From NCBI RefSeq assembly GCF_016406125.1, contig NZ_CP066339.1, positions 992,001-1,056,000 of the forward strand: a stretch of DNA of 64,000 bases. Direction: 5' to 3'. A program made the translations under genes and the position numbers. Positions 36,670 to 46,233 of this stretch are shown here, one piece after another (the first letter of the stretch is position 1; every line of letters starts with the position of its first letter). A model generated the notes under the pieces. The model did no database searches. It saw nothing but the letters and a program-made list of their open reading frames with translations, and had not been told where the DNA came from. Source of the stretch: Alicyclobacillus sp. SO9 (GTDB lineage: Bacteria; Bacillota; Bacilli; Alicyclobacillales; Alicyclobacillaceae).

Positions 36670-37668
36670 GTGGCAACCATTAAAGATGTTGCAAAAAAGG
36701 CAAAAGTAGCGGTTTCGACGGCATCTTTGGCGTTACATCACGATAAGCGGGTCAAAGAAGAGACACGTCAACGCGTACTCGAGGCTGCTCAGGAGTTGCA
36801 GTATCGTCCGAACGGTATTGCGCGGGATTTAAAAACAAGAAAGACGGAAACGATTTGTGTCCTGCTTCATGACTTGGGCGGTCCGTTCTACTCCGAACTG
36901 CTTCAGGGTGTACAGGATGTCGCTGCCGAAAACGGATACAACACAATTGCAAGCGGATCTACGGGCGGCAAGCACGGAGCCGGAGCCAGGCTTTTGCTGG
37001 AACGGCGTGTTGACGGTGTTATCGTTCTTGCACAAGATGTAGACGATGAAATGATTTTGAGGGCTGCAGGTAATGACCTTCCAGTTGTGGTGTTGGACCG
37101 TGAATTGATTTCAAAAAACATCTTTACTGTTCGTGTAGATAATGTGCACGGAGGTTATGAAGCAACCAAACATCTACTTGACGAAGGGTATAGGAGAATT
37201 GCTTTTGTCAGTGGGCCTGCGGATTCTCTGGACTCCGATGAAAGATATGAAGGCTACTTAAAGGCGATGGGAGAGTACGCAGTCGACGAGTCGAAACGCA
37301 TCACGTATAACGGACGATTTACGGAAGAAGGAGGGTACTCAGTGGGGCGTGTGATTGCTACCAACCGTCAACTGCCTGAAGCGGTTTTTGCAGCTAACGA
37401 TGAGATGGCAGTTGGATTACTGAAAGCGTTTCAAGATAAGGGGATTGCTGTTCCGGAGGACGTTGCTGTTGTCGGTTTTGACAACATCAGAATTTCGGAG
37501 TACGTCCGTCCTGCATTGTCAACGATAAAGCAGCCAATGTATGAAATGGGTGCAGTATCTGCCCAACTTCTATTTCAGGCCATGAACAATTCTCTAGAAT
37601 TAGAGCCTGTGCTGTTGCGGACTGAGCTGGTAGTTCGTCAGTCTTCTCGAAAGGGGGGGCGACAGTAA
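36670..37668 (+). CDS. LacI-family transcriptional regulator
   Basis: The start is GTG 36670 (VATIKDVAKKAKVAVSTASL), since the family begins directly with the helix-turn-helix; the longer in-frame ATG at 36520 would precede the promoter boxes. The 332-residue product has the LacI hinge (YRPNGIARDLKTRK), a periplasmic-binding-protein-like sugar domain with ICVLLHDLGGPFYSELLQGV, and VDGVIVLAQ and VVGFDNIRISEYVRPALST motifs. It probably represses the ABC/GH35 genes and the divergent glucoamylase-like gene until an oligosaccharide binds. Confidence 0.94.
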   Translation: MATIKDVAKKAKVAVSTASLALHHDKRVKEETRQRVLEAAQELQYRPNGIARDLKTRKTETICVLLHDLGGPFYSELLQGVQDVAAENGYNTIASGSTGGKHGAGARLLLERRVDGVIVLAQDVDDEMILRAAGNDLPVVVLDRELISKNIFTVRVDNVHGGYEATKHLLDEGYRRIAFVSGPADSLDSDERYEGYLKAMGEYAVDESKRITYNGRFTEEGGYSVGRVIATNRQLPEAVFAANDEMAVGLLKAFQDKGIAVPEDVAVVGFDNIRISEYVRPALSTIKQPMYEMGAVSAQLLFQAMNNSLELEPVLLRTELVVRQSSRKGGRQ

Positions 37669-37704
37669 TGAGATGGTCTCTGGCGCACTCCCGTTGAGGT
37701 TAGC

Positions 37705-37716
37705 CGTGCCGGCACG
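37705..37716. promoter_or_regulatory. 12-bp GC-rich palindrome before the ABC operon
   Basis: CGTGCCGGCACG is a perfect palindrome between lacI and the binding-protein gene. It differs from the GAAACGTTTC operators. It may be a second regulator site or a small mRNA hairpin. Confidence 0.4.
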
Positions 37717-37805
37717 AGTGTGATTCTGATATTCAAGTGTGGAGATTGAGGGCGTTAGCGCAGAAAATTAGTATTCAAAATATTTGGGACAATGGGGGTT
37801 TAGCC

Positions 37806-39497
37806 TTGAAATCTAAGACGATTAAAGTCAGCGGTGTACTACTGTCGACGGGTTTATCAGTTGTGCTGCTTGCCGGGTGCAGCACTGGGGCATCGGCCAA
37901 TAGCACAGCATCCAATAGCACCGGCTCTAATTCAAACGGCAGCAGCGGGAGCTCAAAACTTGTTATCGGAGTGGATAATGGTTCTCCTACTTTTACTGAT
38001 AATTTTAATCCACTGGCTCCCAGTAAGCGCCAAGGTACCAGTTACATCTATGAACCACTGTTTTATATTAGTAGTCTCAGCGGAAAAGTTACACCGTGGT
38101 TGGCGACGAGTTATACCTGGAAAAGCAACAAACAACTCGTTATGAAAATCCGTCAGGGAGTGAAATGGAATGACGGTAAGCCTTTCACAGCGAAAGATGT
38201 TGCCTTCACTTTTAATTACATGAAACAGCACCCAGCCTTGGACTGGCAAGGGCTATGGAAGAAGCTAAGCAGTGTGACGGCTAACGGCAGTCAAGTGGTG
38301 TTCAAATTAAAGAAACCGGACGGACAGATATTTGACCAGCTTGCGAGTACTATCATCATTCCTCAGCATATCTGGGCATCAGTCCAAAATCCCGCAAAAC
38401 GTGTAGTCAAGCATCCGGTCGCAACGGGTCCATATATGGTTTCCAAGTTTACACCTTATCAATATACGTTAAAGAAGAATCCAAGCTATTGGCAAGCAAA
38501 CAAGGTACAGGTTAAGACGCTGGAGTTTCCGGTTCTCGGCAGTTCCCAGACGGCATCACTGAAGCTGTCATCAGGCAAATGGGACTGGGGCACTGTTTTT
38601 ATGCCCAATGTAAAGAAAACTTTCGTAAATCGGGATCCAAAGTTCAACCATTATTGGTTCCCTTCAGGCGGTGTTATTTCCCTGTCTCTGAATCTAACAA
38701 AAAAACCGTTTGACAATCTGGCATTCAGGAAGGCCATTGCATACGCAATCAACCGCAAGAAGATTGCGTCTCAGGCTGAAGATGGTTATGTAAAGACGGC
38801 AAATCAAACTGGTTTGTTACCGGGCCAAAAGAAATGGCTCGACAGTTCGTTACCGAACAACGCTTCTTATACCTATAATTTGCAAAAAGCGAAAACTATG
38901 CTCTCAAATGCGGGATACAAGGAAAATTCGAAAGGTCAGTTGTTGAACAAGTCCGGTCAACCAATATCATTTAAGATTGAAGTTCCAAACGGCTGGTCGG
39001 ATTGGATTGAAACAGCTCAAATTATTAGAAGTGATTTAAAGAAGGTTGGCATCACAGTCCAAGTGTCTACACCACAGTATGGTGCCTATAATTCCAGTAT
39101 GAGCACAGGACAATACGACGGTGCTCTGGTGGGAATTGGAGGAGGATCCAATCCGTTTAACATGTACAATCAGTTGCTTAGCAGCAAGTTCTATAAACCC
39201 CCAGGAAAAACAGCCAGTGCTAATACCGAGCGGTTCAAGAGTCAAGCAGCCAATCAGATTTTGAACAAATGGCTGGTTTCTATTAAACCGCAAACAGACA
39301 TGAAATACGCACACCAGATGGAAAGTGTCATGTACAACCAACTTCCCGTTATCACACTGTTCTACGGTGCTACGTGGAGTGAGTACAGTACGAAAAACTT
39401 CATTAACTGGCCCAGTGCTAAAAATCCCTATGCCAGTCCAGCTCCTTACGGTCAATCGCCCCTCATGATTTTAACGCACTTAAAACCAAGAGCTTAA
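37806..39497 (+). CDS. ABC transporter family 5 substrate-binding lipoprotein
   Basis: The start is TTG 37806, six bases after GGGGGT; GTG 37737 is an alternative with no clear site. The 563-residue precursor has a lipobox (VVLLAGC), a Ser/Asn/Gly-rich linker and a family 5 solute-binding domain: YIYEPLFYISSLSG, IRQGVKWNDGKPFTAKDVAF and AFRKAIAYAINRKKIA. Family 5 proteins bind peptides, nickel or beta-linked oligosaccharides. The LacI regulator and GH35 enzyme in the same locus favour an oligosaccharide. Confidence 0.92.
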   Translation: MKSKTIKVSGVLLSTGLSVVLLAGCSTGASANSTASNSTGSNSNGSSGSSKLVIGVDNGSPTFTDNFNPLAPSKRQGTSYIYEPLFYISSLSGKVTPWLATSYTWKSNKQLVMKIRQGVKWNDGKPFTAKDVAFTFNYMKQHPALDWQGLWKKLSSVTANGSQVVFKLKKPDGQIFDQLASTIIIPQHIWASVQNPAKRVVKHPVATGPYMVSKFTPYQYTLKKNPSYWQANKVQVKTLEFPVLGSSQTASLKLSSGKWDWGTVFMPNVKKTFVNRDPKFNHYWFPSGGVISLSLNLTKKPFDNLAFRKAIAYAINRKKIASQAEDGYVKTANQTGLLPGQKKWLDSSLPNNASYTYNLQKAKTMLSNAGYKENSKGQLLNKSGQPISFKIEVPNGWSDWIETAQIIRSDLKKVGITVQVSTPQYGAYNSSMSTGQYDGALVGIGGGSNPFNMYNQLLSSKFYKPPGKTASANTERFKSQAANQILNKWLVSIKPQTDMKYAHQMESVMYNQLPVITLFYGATWSEYSTKNFINWPSAKNPYASPAPYGQSPLMILTHLKPRA

Positions 39498-39510
39498 TCC
39501 AGATAAGTGT

Positions 39511-39543
39511 GCTTACCTGGTAGAACTCATCTGCCAGGTAAGC
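39511..39543 (+). other. Intercistronic hairpin after the binding-protein gene
   Basis: A perfect 10-bp stem GCTTACCTGG/CCAGGTAAGC with a 13-base loop and no T-run lies 13 bases after the stop codon. Such hairpins keep binding-protein mRNA stable and lower permease expression relative to it. Confidence 0.65.
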
Positions 39544-39567
39544 CGTCAGCAGAGTAGGGGGATTGAT

Positions 39568-40560
39568 ATGCGCTATTTCTTGCGAAAGATTGGATTTCTC
39601 GTATTAACTACGTGGATAGCACTTTCTCTGAACTTTATCCTGCCTCGTTTAATGCCTGGTAATCCCGCTCAAGCGATGTTAGCAAAATATGCGCAACAGG
39701 GGACTTTGACGCCCACACAAGAGCATGCTATGGAACTTATGCTGGGGTTACCTACCGGTTCCGTATGGAACCAATATGTTCAGTATTTGGGCGACATTCT
39801 TCATGGGAACTTTGGCATCTCTTATTCGTTTTACCCCGAAAAAGTTCTCACAGTCATTATGCAGGCACTACCTTGGACACTTACTCTGGTTGGGCTCGTT
39901 ACAATCATTCAATTCGTTTTTGGAACCCTTCTCGGGATTTATGTTGCATGGCATCGGGGGAAGAAGTTTGATTCTATAGCAACGGTTCTGTTTTCGTTCA
40001 CTTCTGCCATCCCTTATTTTTGGATAGCTCTAGCGTTTATCTATTTTTTCGGTTTTGTGGTGCATTGGTTTCCAATTTCAGGTGGATACAACGGTGCTTT
40101 TTCACCTTCATTTAATGGGTCGTTTATTGGAAGTGCTGTCTATCACAGCATCCTCCCTGCTTTTACGATTTTTATTACTGGTATTGGCGGTTCGTTGCTT
40201 GGAATGCGCAACAACATGATTAACACGCTCGGTGAAGATTACATCCTGCTTGGAAGAGCCAAGGGCCTGCCAAGTTTCGTGATTGCAACAGGGTATGCCG
40301 CTAGAAATGCATTACTGCCAATTGTAACGAATTTCGCGATGTCGCTTGGCGGAATTGTGGGTGGGTCACTGCTGATGGAGGTAGCGTTTGCGTATCCAGG
40401 TATGGGGTATTTAATGGACACGGCTGTGACAAATCAGGACTATCCGTTGCTACAGGCATTGTTTTTGTTCATTACAATCAGTGTGTTAATCGCGAACTTT
40501 ATTGCAGACCTGGCGTATGGGTTTCTCGATCCTCGTGTTCGAAGGGGGCTTGCCCGATGA
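39568..40560 (+). CDS. ABC transporter permease (DppB type)
   Basis: The ATG at 39568 follows TAGGGGGA. The 330-residue permease has about six membrane helices. Features of the DppB/OppB family are LMPGNPAQAMLAKYA near the start, an outer domain, and the coupling loop EDYILLGRAKGLPSFVIATG with YAARNALLPIVTNFAM. It forms the membrane channel with the next gene product, whose ATG overlaps its TGA. Confidence 0.94.
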   Translation: MRYFLRKIGFLVLTTWIALSLNFILPRLMPGNPAQAMLAKYAQQGTLTPTQEHAMELMLGLPTGSVWNQYVQYLGDILHGNFGISYSFYPEKVLTVIMQALPWTLTLVGLVTIIQFVFGTLLGIYVAWHRGKKFDSIATVLFSFTSAIPYFWIALAFIYFFGFVVHWFPISGGYNGAFSPSFNGSFIGSAVYHSILPAFTIFITGIGGSLLGMRNNMINTLGEDYILLGRAKGLPSFVIATGYAARNALLPIVTNFAMSLGGIVGGSLLMEVAFAYPGMGYLMDTAVTNQDYPLLQALFLFITISVLIANFIADLAYGFLDPRVRRGLAR

Positions 40561-41459
40561 CGGCGCTTGAGCTAGGCAGAGATAAGAAGCCGGCGACTGA
40601 TACGGACAAACAGCAAAAACAACCCGGTTTCATTCGGTTGTTATGGGCGAATCGGAAGGCCCGTATCGGAATGGCTCTCTTGGCTGTATTTATTCTCATG
40701 GCTGTATTTGGACCTTTGGTAGCACCCTATTCAATTCACGATACCAACTTTCCTGTCTCGCAAAATCCAAGTGCTGCACACTGGTTGGGGACGACTCAGC
40801 GAGGACAAGATGTCTTTACCCAACTGCTATACGGCTCTCGGGTTTCAATGTTTGTCGGATTCGTCGCGGGGTTAATCACGATTATGATTGCGATTCTGGT
40901 GGGCTTTTTTGCAGCTTACTACCGTGGCATCACAGATGACGTGTTGTCCCTTGTTATCAACGTAGTGCTGGTGCTTCCGGGACTGCCCCTAATGATTTTA
41001 ATTGCGACATACATTCCTACTCATGGAATTTGGGAAATCATCGGTGTCATGTCCATTACTGGATGGGCATTTGGGGGAAGGTCCTTTCGGGCTCAAATCA
41101 TGACAGTGGTGCAGCAGGACTATGTCATAGCGGCAAGATTTGCAGGGGAACGGGCTCCTCGCATCATCTTTCACGAAGTCTTGCCAAACATGTTTTCCTA
41201 TGTCATTGCTCACTTCTTTGGAGCAGTGATTGGGTCTGTGCTCGGGGAAGCGGGTCTGGAGTTTCTTGGTCTCGGCAATCCCAGTATTACCAGTTGGGGG
41301 ACCATGATTTATTGGGCTCAAAATGCGGATGCAATGCTAACCGGTCAGTGGGGGTGGATTCTCGCACCTGGGCTCTGTATTGCCTTAGTTGCTACGTCTC
41401 TGACGCTGATAAACTTTGGAATAGATGCCGTGGCAAATCCACGCCTCCAAGAGGAGTAG
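40557..41459 (+). CDS. ABC transporter permease (DppC type)
   Basis: The ATG overlaps the previous stop (ATGA). The 300-residue permease has a soluble N-terminal part of about 35 residues, a first helix (IGMALLAVFILMAVFGPLVA), the DppC-type segment HWLGTTQRGQDVFTQLLYGS and the coupling loop DYVIAARFAGERAPRIIFHE. It pairs with the DppB-type subunit to import the ligand bound by the family 5 lipoprotein. Confidence 0.94.
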   Translation: MTALELGRDKKPATDTDKQQKQPGFIRLLWANRKARIGMALLAVFILMAVFGPLVAPYSIHDTNFPVSQNPSAAHWLGTTQRGQDVFTQLLYGSRVSMFVGFVAGLITIMIAILVGFFAAYYRGITDDVLSLVINVVLVLPGLPLMILIATYIPTHGIWEIIGVMSITGWAFGGRSFRAQIMTVVQQDYVIAARFAGERAPRIIFHEVLPNMFSYVIAHFFGAVIGSVLGEAGLEFLGLGNPSITSWGTMIYWAQNADAMLTGQWGWILAPGLCIALVATSLTLINFGIDAVANPRLQEE

Positions 41460-41466
41460 TGAACAC

Positions 41467-42435
41467 ATGATTGAAGTTGAAAACTTGTCAGTCACCTACA
41501 AGTCAAAGCATCGCGTACCTGTAACGGCTGTACGCAATGTCTCCTTTACGATTCACGACAATGAGTTTGTCGGACTCGTCGGTGAATCCGGATGTGGGAA
41601 GTCAACCCTTGGTTATGCGATGGCCAATCTCCTAGACGACGTACATCACGATATTAAGGGGCGAGTATTGCTCGACGGTACTGATTTACTATCGTTGCCT
41701 GAGAAAAAAATGAGGCTGCTGCGCTGGGCTAAAATTGCCGTCGTACTCCAAGGCGGAATGAATGCATTCAACCCTGTTATTAAATTAAAGCATCAATTTA
41801 TGGACGGCATGAAGGCGCACACCAAGATGACGAAAGCAGAGATGGGTCATCGAATCACATCTCTACTCGAACTGGTCAAGCTTGAACCAGAAGTCGCTGA
41901 CATGTACCCCCATGAACTGTCAGGGGGGATGAAGCAGCGTGCAGCAATTGCGTTAGCACTGAGTCTGAATCCGGAAGTCATTATTATGGATGAGCCTACA
42001 ACTGCTTTGGATGTGGTCGTTCAACACTCTATTGTCAACACCTTAACGAGTTTACAGCGGCAACTCAAGTTCTCCGTACTGTTTATCACCCATGACTTGG
42101 GAGTGGTTTTGGAAGCTGCAAATAAAATCATGGTCATGTACGCCGGACAAACAGTTGAACACAATTCTGCTGAAGAGATTCTTAAACACCCCAGACACCC
42201 TTACACTGAGGCACTGATGGGCTGTTATGTGGACCCTCAGTCGGATAACATACAACTCTCAGGAATTCCTGGTGCGCCGCCTGATTTGTCCTTGGCCTTG
42301 TCGGGTTGTCCTTTTGCCCCGCGTTGTACAAAGGTTTTTGACACCTGTTTAACCGTCACGCCGCCGAACACAGAAACCACAGAGGGGTCTGTATTATGCC
42401 ACTTATACAGTAAGGAGGGAGTGCCTCAGTCATGA
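41467..42435 (+). CDS. Oligopeptide/oligosaccharide ABC transporter ATPase (DppD type)
   Basis: The start is ATG 41467, seven bases after the permease stop. The 322-residue ATPase has Walker A GESGCGKST, signature LSGGMKQRAAIALAL and Walker B VIIMDEPTTALD. The C-terminal extension, with CPFAPRCTKVFDTC, carries the cysteine set of the oligo_HPY domain that often binds an iron-sulfur cluster. It works with the DppF-type partner encoded next, whose ATG overlaps its stop codon. Confidence 0.95.
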   Translation: MIEVENLSVTYKSKHRVPVTAVRNVSFTIHDNEFVGLVGESGCGKSTLGYAMANLLDDVHHDIKGRVLLDGTDLLSLPEKKMRLLRWAKIAVVLQGGMNAFNPVIKLKHQFMDGMKAHTKMTKAEMGHRITSLLELVKLEPEVADMYPHELSGGMKQRAAIALALSLNPEVIIMDEPTTALDVVVQHSIVNTLTSLQRQLKFSVLFITHDLGVVLEAANKIMVMYAGQTVEHNSAEEILKHPRHPYTEALMGCYVDPQSDNIQLSGIPGAPPDLSLALSGCPFAPRCTKVFDTCLTVTPPNTETTEGSVLCHLYSKEGVPQS

Positions 42436-43505
42436 GAAAAATCGTGTCAGAAGCTAAAGGCAGTGAACACCTCCCTCTGATGTCCTTTGAAAATGTGTCA
42501 AAAGTGTTCAGTCGGCGTCGAGGCAAACAAACTGTCGCAGTAAATGAGGCCTCATTTGAACTTCATGCGGGCAGCATTACCGCGTTGGTTGGAGAAAGCG
42601 GCAGTGGAAAATCAACCATTGGGAAACTGGTAACAGGCGTAGAAAAGCCGAGTGCTGGCTCTATTGTGTTTGAGAATACTCAGGTCCACACGCTAAAGTC
42701 CAGAAATTTGAGGTCGTATTGGCGGCACGTTCAAATGATTTTTCAAGACCCATTTGCCTCTTTAAATCCGCATAGTACAGTGCTCTACACCATCATGCGC
42801 CCCCTTGTTAATCATCGGGGTCTCACTGAAAAACAAGCAAGACAACGAGCTTTGGAAATTATGAACCTGGTTCGTTTGGTGCCAACCAATCAATTCGCAG
42901 AGAAGCGGCCTCATCAACTTTCAGGGGGCCAAAGGCAACGATTGGTGATTGCGCGTGCCATTGCAGTTGAACCAGAACTCGTAGTCGCTGATGAGCCCGT
43001 CTCCATGCTGGATGTTTCGATTCGTTCCGACATTTTGTACTTAATTGATGATTTGCGTAAGCGTACCGGTATGTCTGTACTGTACATTACCCACGATTTG
43101 CTGAGCGCCCGTGTGCTGGCAGATGAAGTTCTTGTTCTGTACAAAGGTCATATTGTTGAGCGGGGATCTGCTGATGCTGTGATTCGAAACCCGCGTCATC
43201 CATACACCCGCCTGCTGTTGGAGGCCATCCCTAACCCATGGCGGCATCGCCATGAGGATGGAACTGACACCAATGAGCACAGCAATGACGCAGCCAACGA
43301 ACACAGCAATGACGCAACCAACGAACAGAGCAGAAGCGGCGCAAAAATGAAGGGGTCAAAAGCGGACCGGATATCGGAGCATGTATCTGATGTCGCTGCA
43401 TGTCCGTTTCATCAACGATGTGAACTGGCCACGGACAAGTGTCGAACGGAAAAACCGGGTCTGTCCGGGGATAGCAACCATCAATCTGCATGCTTCTATA
43501 TGTGA
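42432..43505 (+). CDS. Oligopeptide/oligosaccharide ABC transporter ATPase (DppF type)
   Basis: The ATG overlaps the previous TGA. The 357-residue ATPase has Walker A GESGSGKST, signature LSGGQRQRLVIARAI and Walker B LVVADEPVSMLD. Near the C-terminus the cysteine motif ACPFHQRCELATDKC is split from the core by a long hydrophilic linker with imperfect repeats (NEHSNDA, NEHSNDA, NEQSRSG; 43270-43340). This insert is not usual for the family and arises from a 24-bp tandem duplication. It is the second ATPase of the importer. Confidence 0.94.
   Translation: MRKIVSEAKGSEHLPLMSFENVSKVFSRRRGKQTVAVNEASFELHAGSITALVGESGSGKSTIGKLVTGVEKPSAGSIVFENTQVHTLKSRNLRSYWRHVQMIFQDPFASLNPHSTVLYTIMRPLVNHRGLTEKQARQRALEIMNLVRLVPTNQFAEKRPHQLSGGQRQRLVIARAIAVEPELVVADEPVSMLDVSIRSDILYLIDDLRKRTGMSVLYITHDLLSARVLADEVLVLYKGHIVERGSADAVIRNPRHPYTRLLLEAIPNPWRHRHEDGTDTNEHSNDAANEHSNDATNEQSRSGAKMKGSKADRISEHVSDVAACPFHQRCELATDKCRTEKPGLSGDSNHQSACFYM
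43270..43332 (+). repeat. 24-bp imperfect tandem repeat in the DppF linker
   Basis: The unit AATGAGCACAGCAATGACGC and close variants recur about 2.5 times. Each unit encodes eight residues (NEHSNDAA-like), so copy changes lengthen the linker without frameshift. Confidence 0.75.
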
Positions 43506-43565
43506 TTCGCCTGATTCGAATATCTGTATGATTTTCAAACTATCAGTGACATGGGGGACCTACTA

Positions 43566-45980
43566 TTGATTCAACTAGAGAACCATCATTTTCGTATTAA
43601 CGGACAGAAGACGTTTTTATATGGAGCCGAGTTTCACTATTTCCGAGCCAATCCCGAGGTTTGGCAGGAGCGACTCAATCAAATCAAAGAGGCTGGATTT
43701 AACCTTGTCAGTACTTATGTGCCGTGGCTTTGGCACGAGTTTGAAGAGAATCATTTCGACTTTACCGGACGTACCCATAAACGCAGAAATCTTGAAAAGT
43801 TTTTATCCCTCTGCAACGAGTTGGGGCTGTACTGCATTGTCAGACCAGGTCCCTATGTCATGTCTGAACTGAAACATGAAGGCATCCCTTCGTGGCTGCT
43901 TCATCATTATCCTGAAACATTGGCGCTCGATAAGAGCGGGAATCCTCATCCTACGAGGGTCGTGTCGTACCTTCACCCCATCTTTCTCCGCTTGGCGCAG
44001 CGCTGGTATGAGCGTGTTTGCCATGTGATACGACCCTATCTTATTACCAACGAAGGTTCAGTTATTATGTTTCAACTGGATAATGAAATTGGCATGCTAC
44101 ACTGGGTGACGAATACACCGGATTACAGCCGAGTCAGTGTGGACGGCTTTTCTGCATATCTACAGGACAGATACCACAACATCGTTGAAGCAAACACCGT
44201 TTTTTCAACAACGGCAGCAAGTTTTACAGAACTCACGCATCAACTGGTTTACGATGGCACAAGCCCTTTGCAAACGCACTGGGTTTGGGGAGAGTATCGC
44301 AGGCATTTCGCGGTTCGCTATGTGGAGAGGTTAAAAGAAGCCGCTGTAAACGCCGGAATTGATGTCCCGTTTATCGTAAATGTCCACGGATTTAAGGATT
44401 TCTCCATTTACAGCCGTGGAACGGACTATCCAATTGGCTTGTCACAACTGCGAGACGTGTCCGACCTTGATGATGTTGTCATCGCAGGTGACTTTTATCC
44501 TGGAAAAATTAGCTACGATAATTTCCACGATCTCGTTATCAGCTCGGTATTAACAGAATCCATTTCGCGACCGGAGCAACCGCTGTTTTCCGCGGAGTTT
44601 CAATCTGGGCGCTTGGCTGATAGACCCAGAGTGCAGCCACAGGATTTGGAGCTCATCACTCGTATATGCGTATCCCAAGGCATGAATGCTTTGAACTACT
44701 ATATGTTCGCCGGAGGAGACAACCCCGAGGGTATTGGTATTTTTGGCAGGCGTCACGAATGGCAAGCTCCCATTGCTTCGAATGGTCAACTGGGACCGTC
44801 CTATCATCGCGCCAAATACCTTGGGGAAGTATTCAATACCTTTAAAAGTGAGCTTGCCTCAGCGAATAAATTAGTTGACCTTGCTATTGGGTTTTATAGT
44901 CCCTACTACATGACCGAAACTACTGACCGCGACATTGAGGATGTCAGGGAAGTGATTCAGACCATTGAAGCAGAGCGAGAACAATTCCATTTTGACGGCG
45001 TGTGGAGACTTTTATCCGCAACAAGCACTTCGTATAACGCGGTTGAGATTCAGAAGAGTTCGGTAACACCGAAACTCTACCCCATCCTCTGGGTCGCATC
45101 CACTCGATACATGGATAGACGGACACAGATGAAGTTAGTGGATTATGTGAAACAGGGTGGACAATTAATTGTGGGGCCAGAAGTTCCGCACTTGGACTTA
45201 GCAAGCAAACCTTGCTCCATTTTAGTTGATGCTATTGGAGCACAGGTGATTGGAAAACACTTTGCAGAGACTGTGACGGCTTTCGGCGTCGAGGACGTGT
45301 TTTGTCCGTACTATAGTGCCTATGACATTCCGCCGGATGCAGAAGCATGCATTGTAGGACATGAAAATGAGGGCGAGAAGTCACGAGTAGCAGGGTTTAT
45401 TCGCGGCATCGGGAGGGGACGTGTGATGGTTGTGGGCGCCGCTTTTACGCATCAGTACAACTATTACACGGAAGTCATAACCAAACTGCGCGAGAGATTT
45501 GGAATTGAACGAGCAGTCCATACTGAAAACCCCAACCTATTCGTCACTGAGCGTCGGGGAGCGGACGGAACCTTTGTATCGCTTATCAATGCAGATGATC
45601 TCAATCATTCCACTGTGATTTACCGCAATGGCAAACAAGCTTTTTCCGGAGCGCAGATCCATGTGTGTGGGAGAAGCGGCAAATTGCTGCCTGTTGATAT
45701 CCCGTTGGCATCACAACTTGTCCTCGAGTACTCGACTTTGGAGGTTGTCGAGATGAAACGTTCAAGGAGGGAGGTATCTATCACGCTGCACATACCGGCA
45801 AATGAATCGGGACAGTTATGTCTGAACAGAGCAACAAATCAGTGGAAATGTATCGACTCAGAAACTACGTTAAGGTCTAATTTGACGGATAAAAACCGAG
45901 ATTTACACGACATCGAGGGACAACGGACAGCCAGGCGATTAAGAATCGTCTATGCTTTGGAACCTGTTTACAACGCGTAG
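43566..45980 (+). CDS. GH35 beta-galactosidase
   Basis: The preferred start is TTG 43566, just before IQLENHHFRINGQKTFLYGA, with GGGGGA eight bases upstream; ATG 43551 is five codons longer but has no ribosome-binding site. The 804-residue cytoplasmic enzyme shows the GH35 barrel: GAEFHYFR, AGFNLVSTYVPWLWHEFEEN, YCIVRPGPYVMSEL, the acid/base Glu174 in FQLDNEIGML and the nucleophile Glu344 in LFSAEFQSG. The C-terminal half has beta-sandwich and GATase-like parts. It should cut beta-galactosides taken up by the ABC transporter just before it. A terminator follows. Confidence 0.92.
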   Translation: MIQLENHHFRINGQKTFLYGAEFHYFRANPEVWQERLNQIKEAGFNLVSTYVPWLWHEFEENHFDFTGRTHKRRNLEKFLSLCNELGLYCIVRPGPYVMSELKHEGIPSWLLHHYPETLALDKSGNPHPTRVVSYLHPIFLRLAQRWYERVCHVIRPYLITNEGSVIMFQLDNEIGMLHWVTNTPDYSRVSVDGFSAYLQDRYHNIVEANTVFSTTAASFTELTHQLVYDGTSPLQTHWVWGEYRRHFAVRYVERLKEAAVNAGIDVPFIVNVHGFKDFSIYSRGTDYPIGLSQLRDVSDLDDVVIAGDFYPGKISYDNFHDLVISSVLTESISRPEQPLFSAEFQSGRLADRPRVQPQDLELITRICVSQGMNALNYYMFAGGDNPEGIGIFGRRHEWQAPIASNGQLGPSYHRAKYLGEVFNTFKSELASANKLVDLAIGFYSPYYMTETTDRDIEDVREVIQTIEAEREQFHFDGVWRLLSATSTSYNAVEIQKSSVTPKLYPILWVASTRYMDRRTQMKLVDYVKQGGQLIVGPEVPHLDLASKPCSILVDAIGAQVIGKHFAETVTAFGVEDVFCPYYSAYDIPPDAEACIVGHENEGEKSRVAGFIRGIGRGRVMVVGAAFTHQYNYYTEVITKLRERFGIERAVHTENPNLFVTERRGADGTFVSLINADDLNHSTVIYRNGKQAFSGAQIHVCGRSGKLLPVDIPLASQLVLEYSTLEVVEMKRSRREVSITLHIPANESGQLCLNRATNQWKCIDSETTLRSNLTDKNRDLHDIEGQRTARRLRIVYALEPVYNA

Positions 45981-46006
45981 GATGTACAACGCGTGAGGAG
46001 AAGCCT

Positions 46007-46047
46007 AGGCGGTGACATCGGGATTGTATCTCGGGTCACCGCCTTTT
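46007..46047 (+). terminator. Rho-independent terminator
   Basis: AGGCGGTGAC pairs with GTCACCGCCT and is followed by TTTTT. It ends the sugar transport/GH35 operon. Confidence 0.9.
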
Positions 46048-46233
46048 TGTTGTTCATGTTGTTTTAAATAAATGGGCGTCAACCAGTTAAGGCACAGAGG
46101 CAGAGAAGAGTTTTCGCTGTTGTGCTTTAACACATACAAGCGTTTAAACTTTAAATCACATTCTTGTGAATTTTTGTTCAATTATATAGTTTACATATAA
46201 GGGGTGCCTACTTTTCGAAAGGAGGAATCAAGA

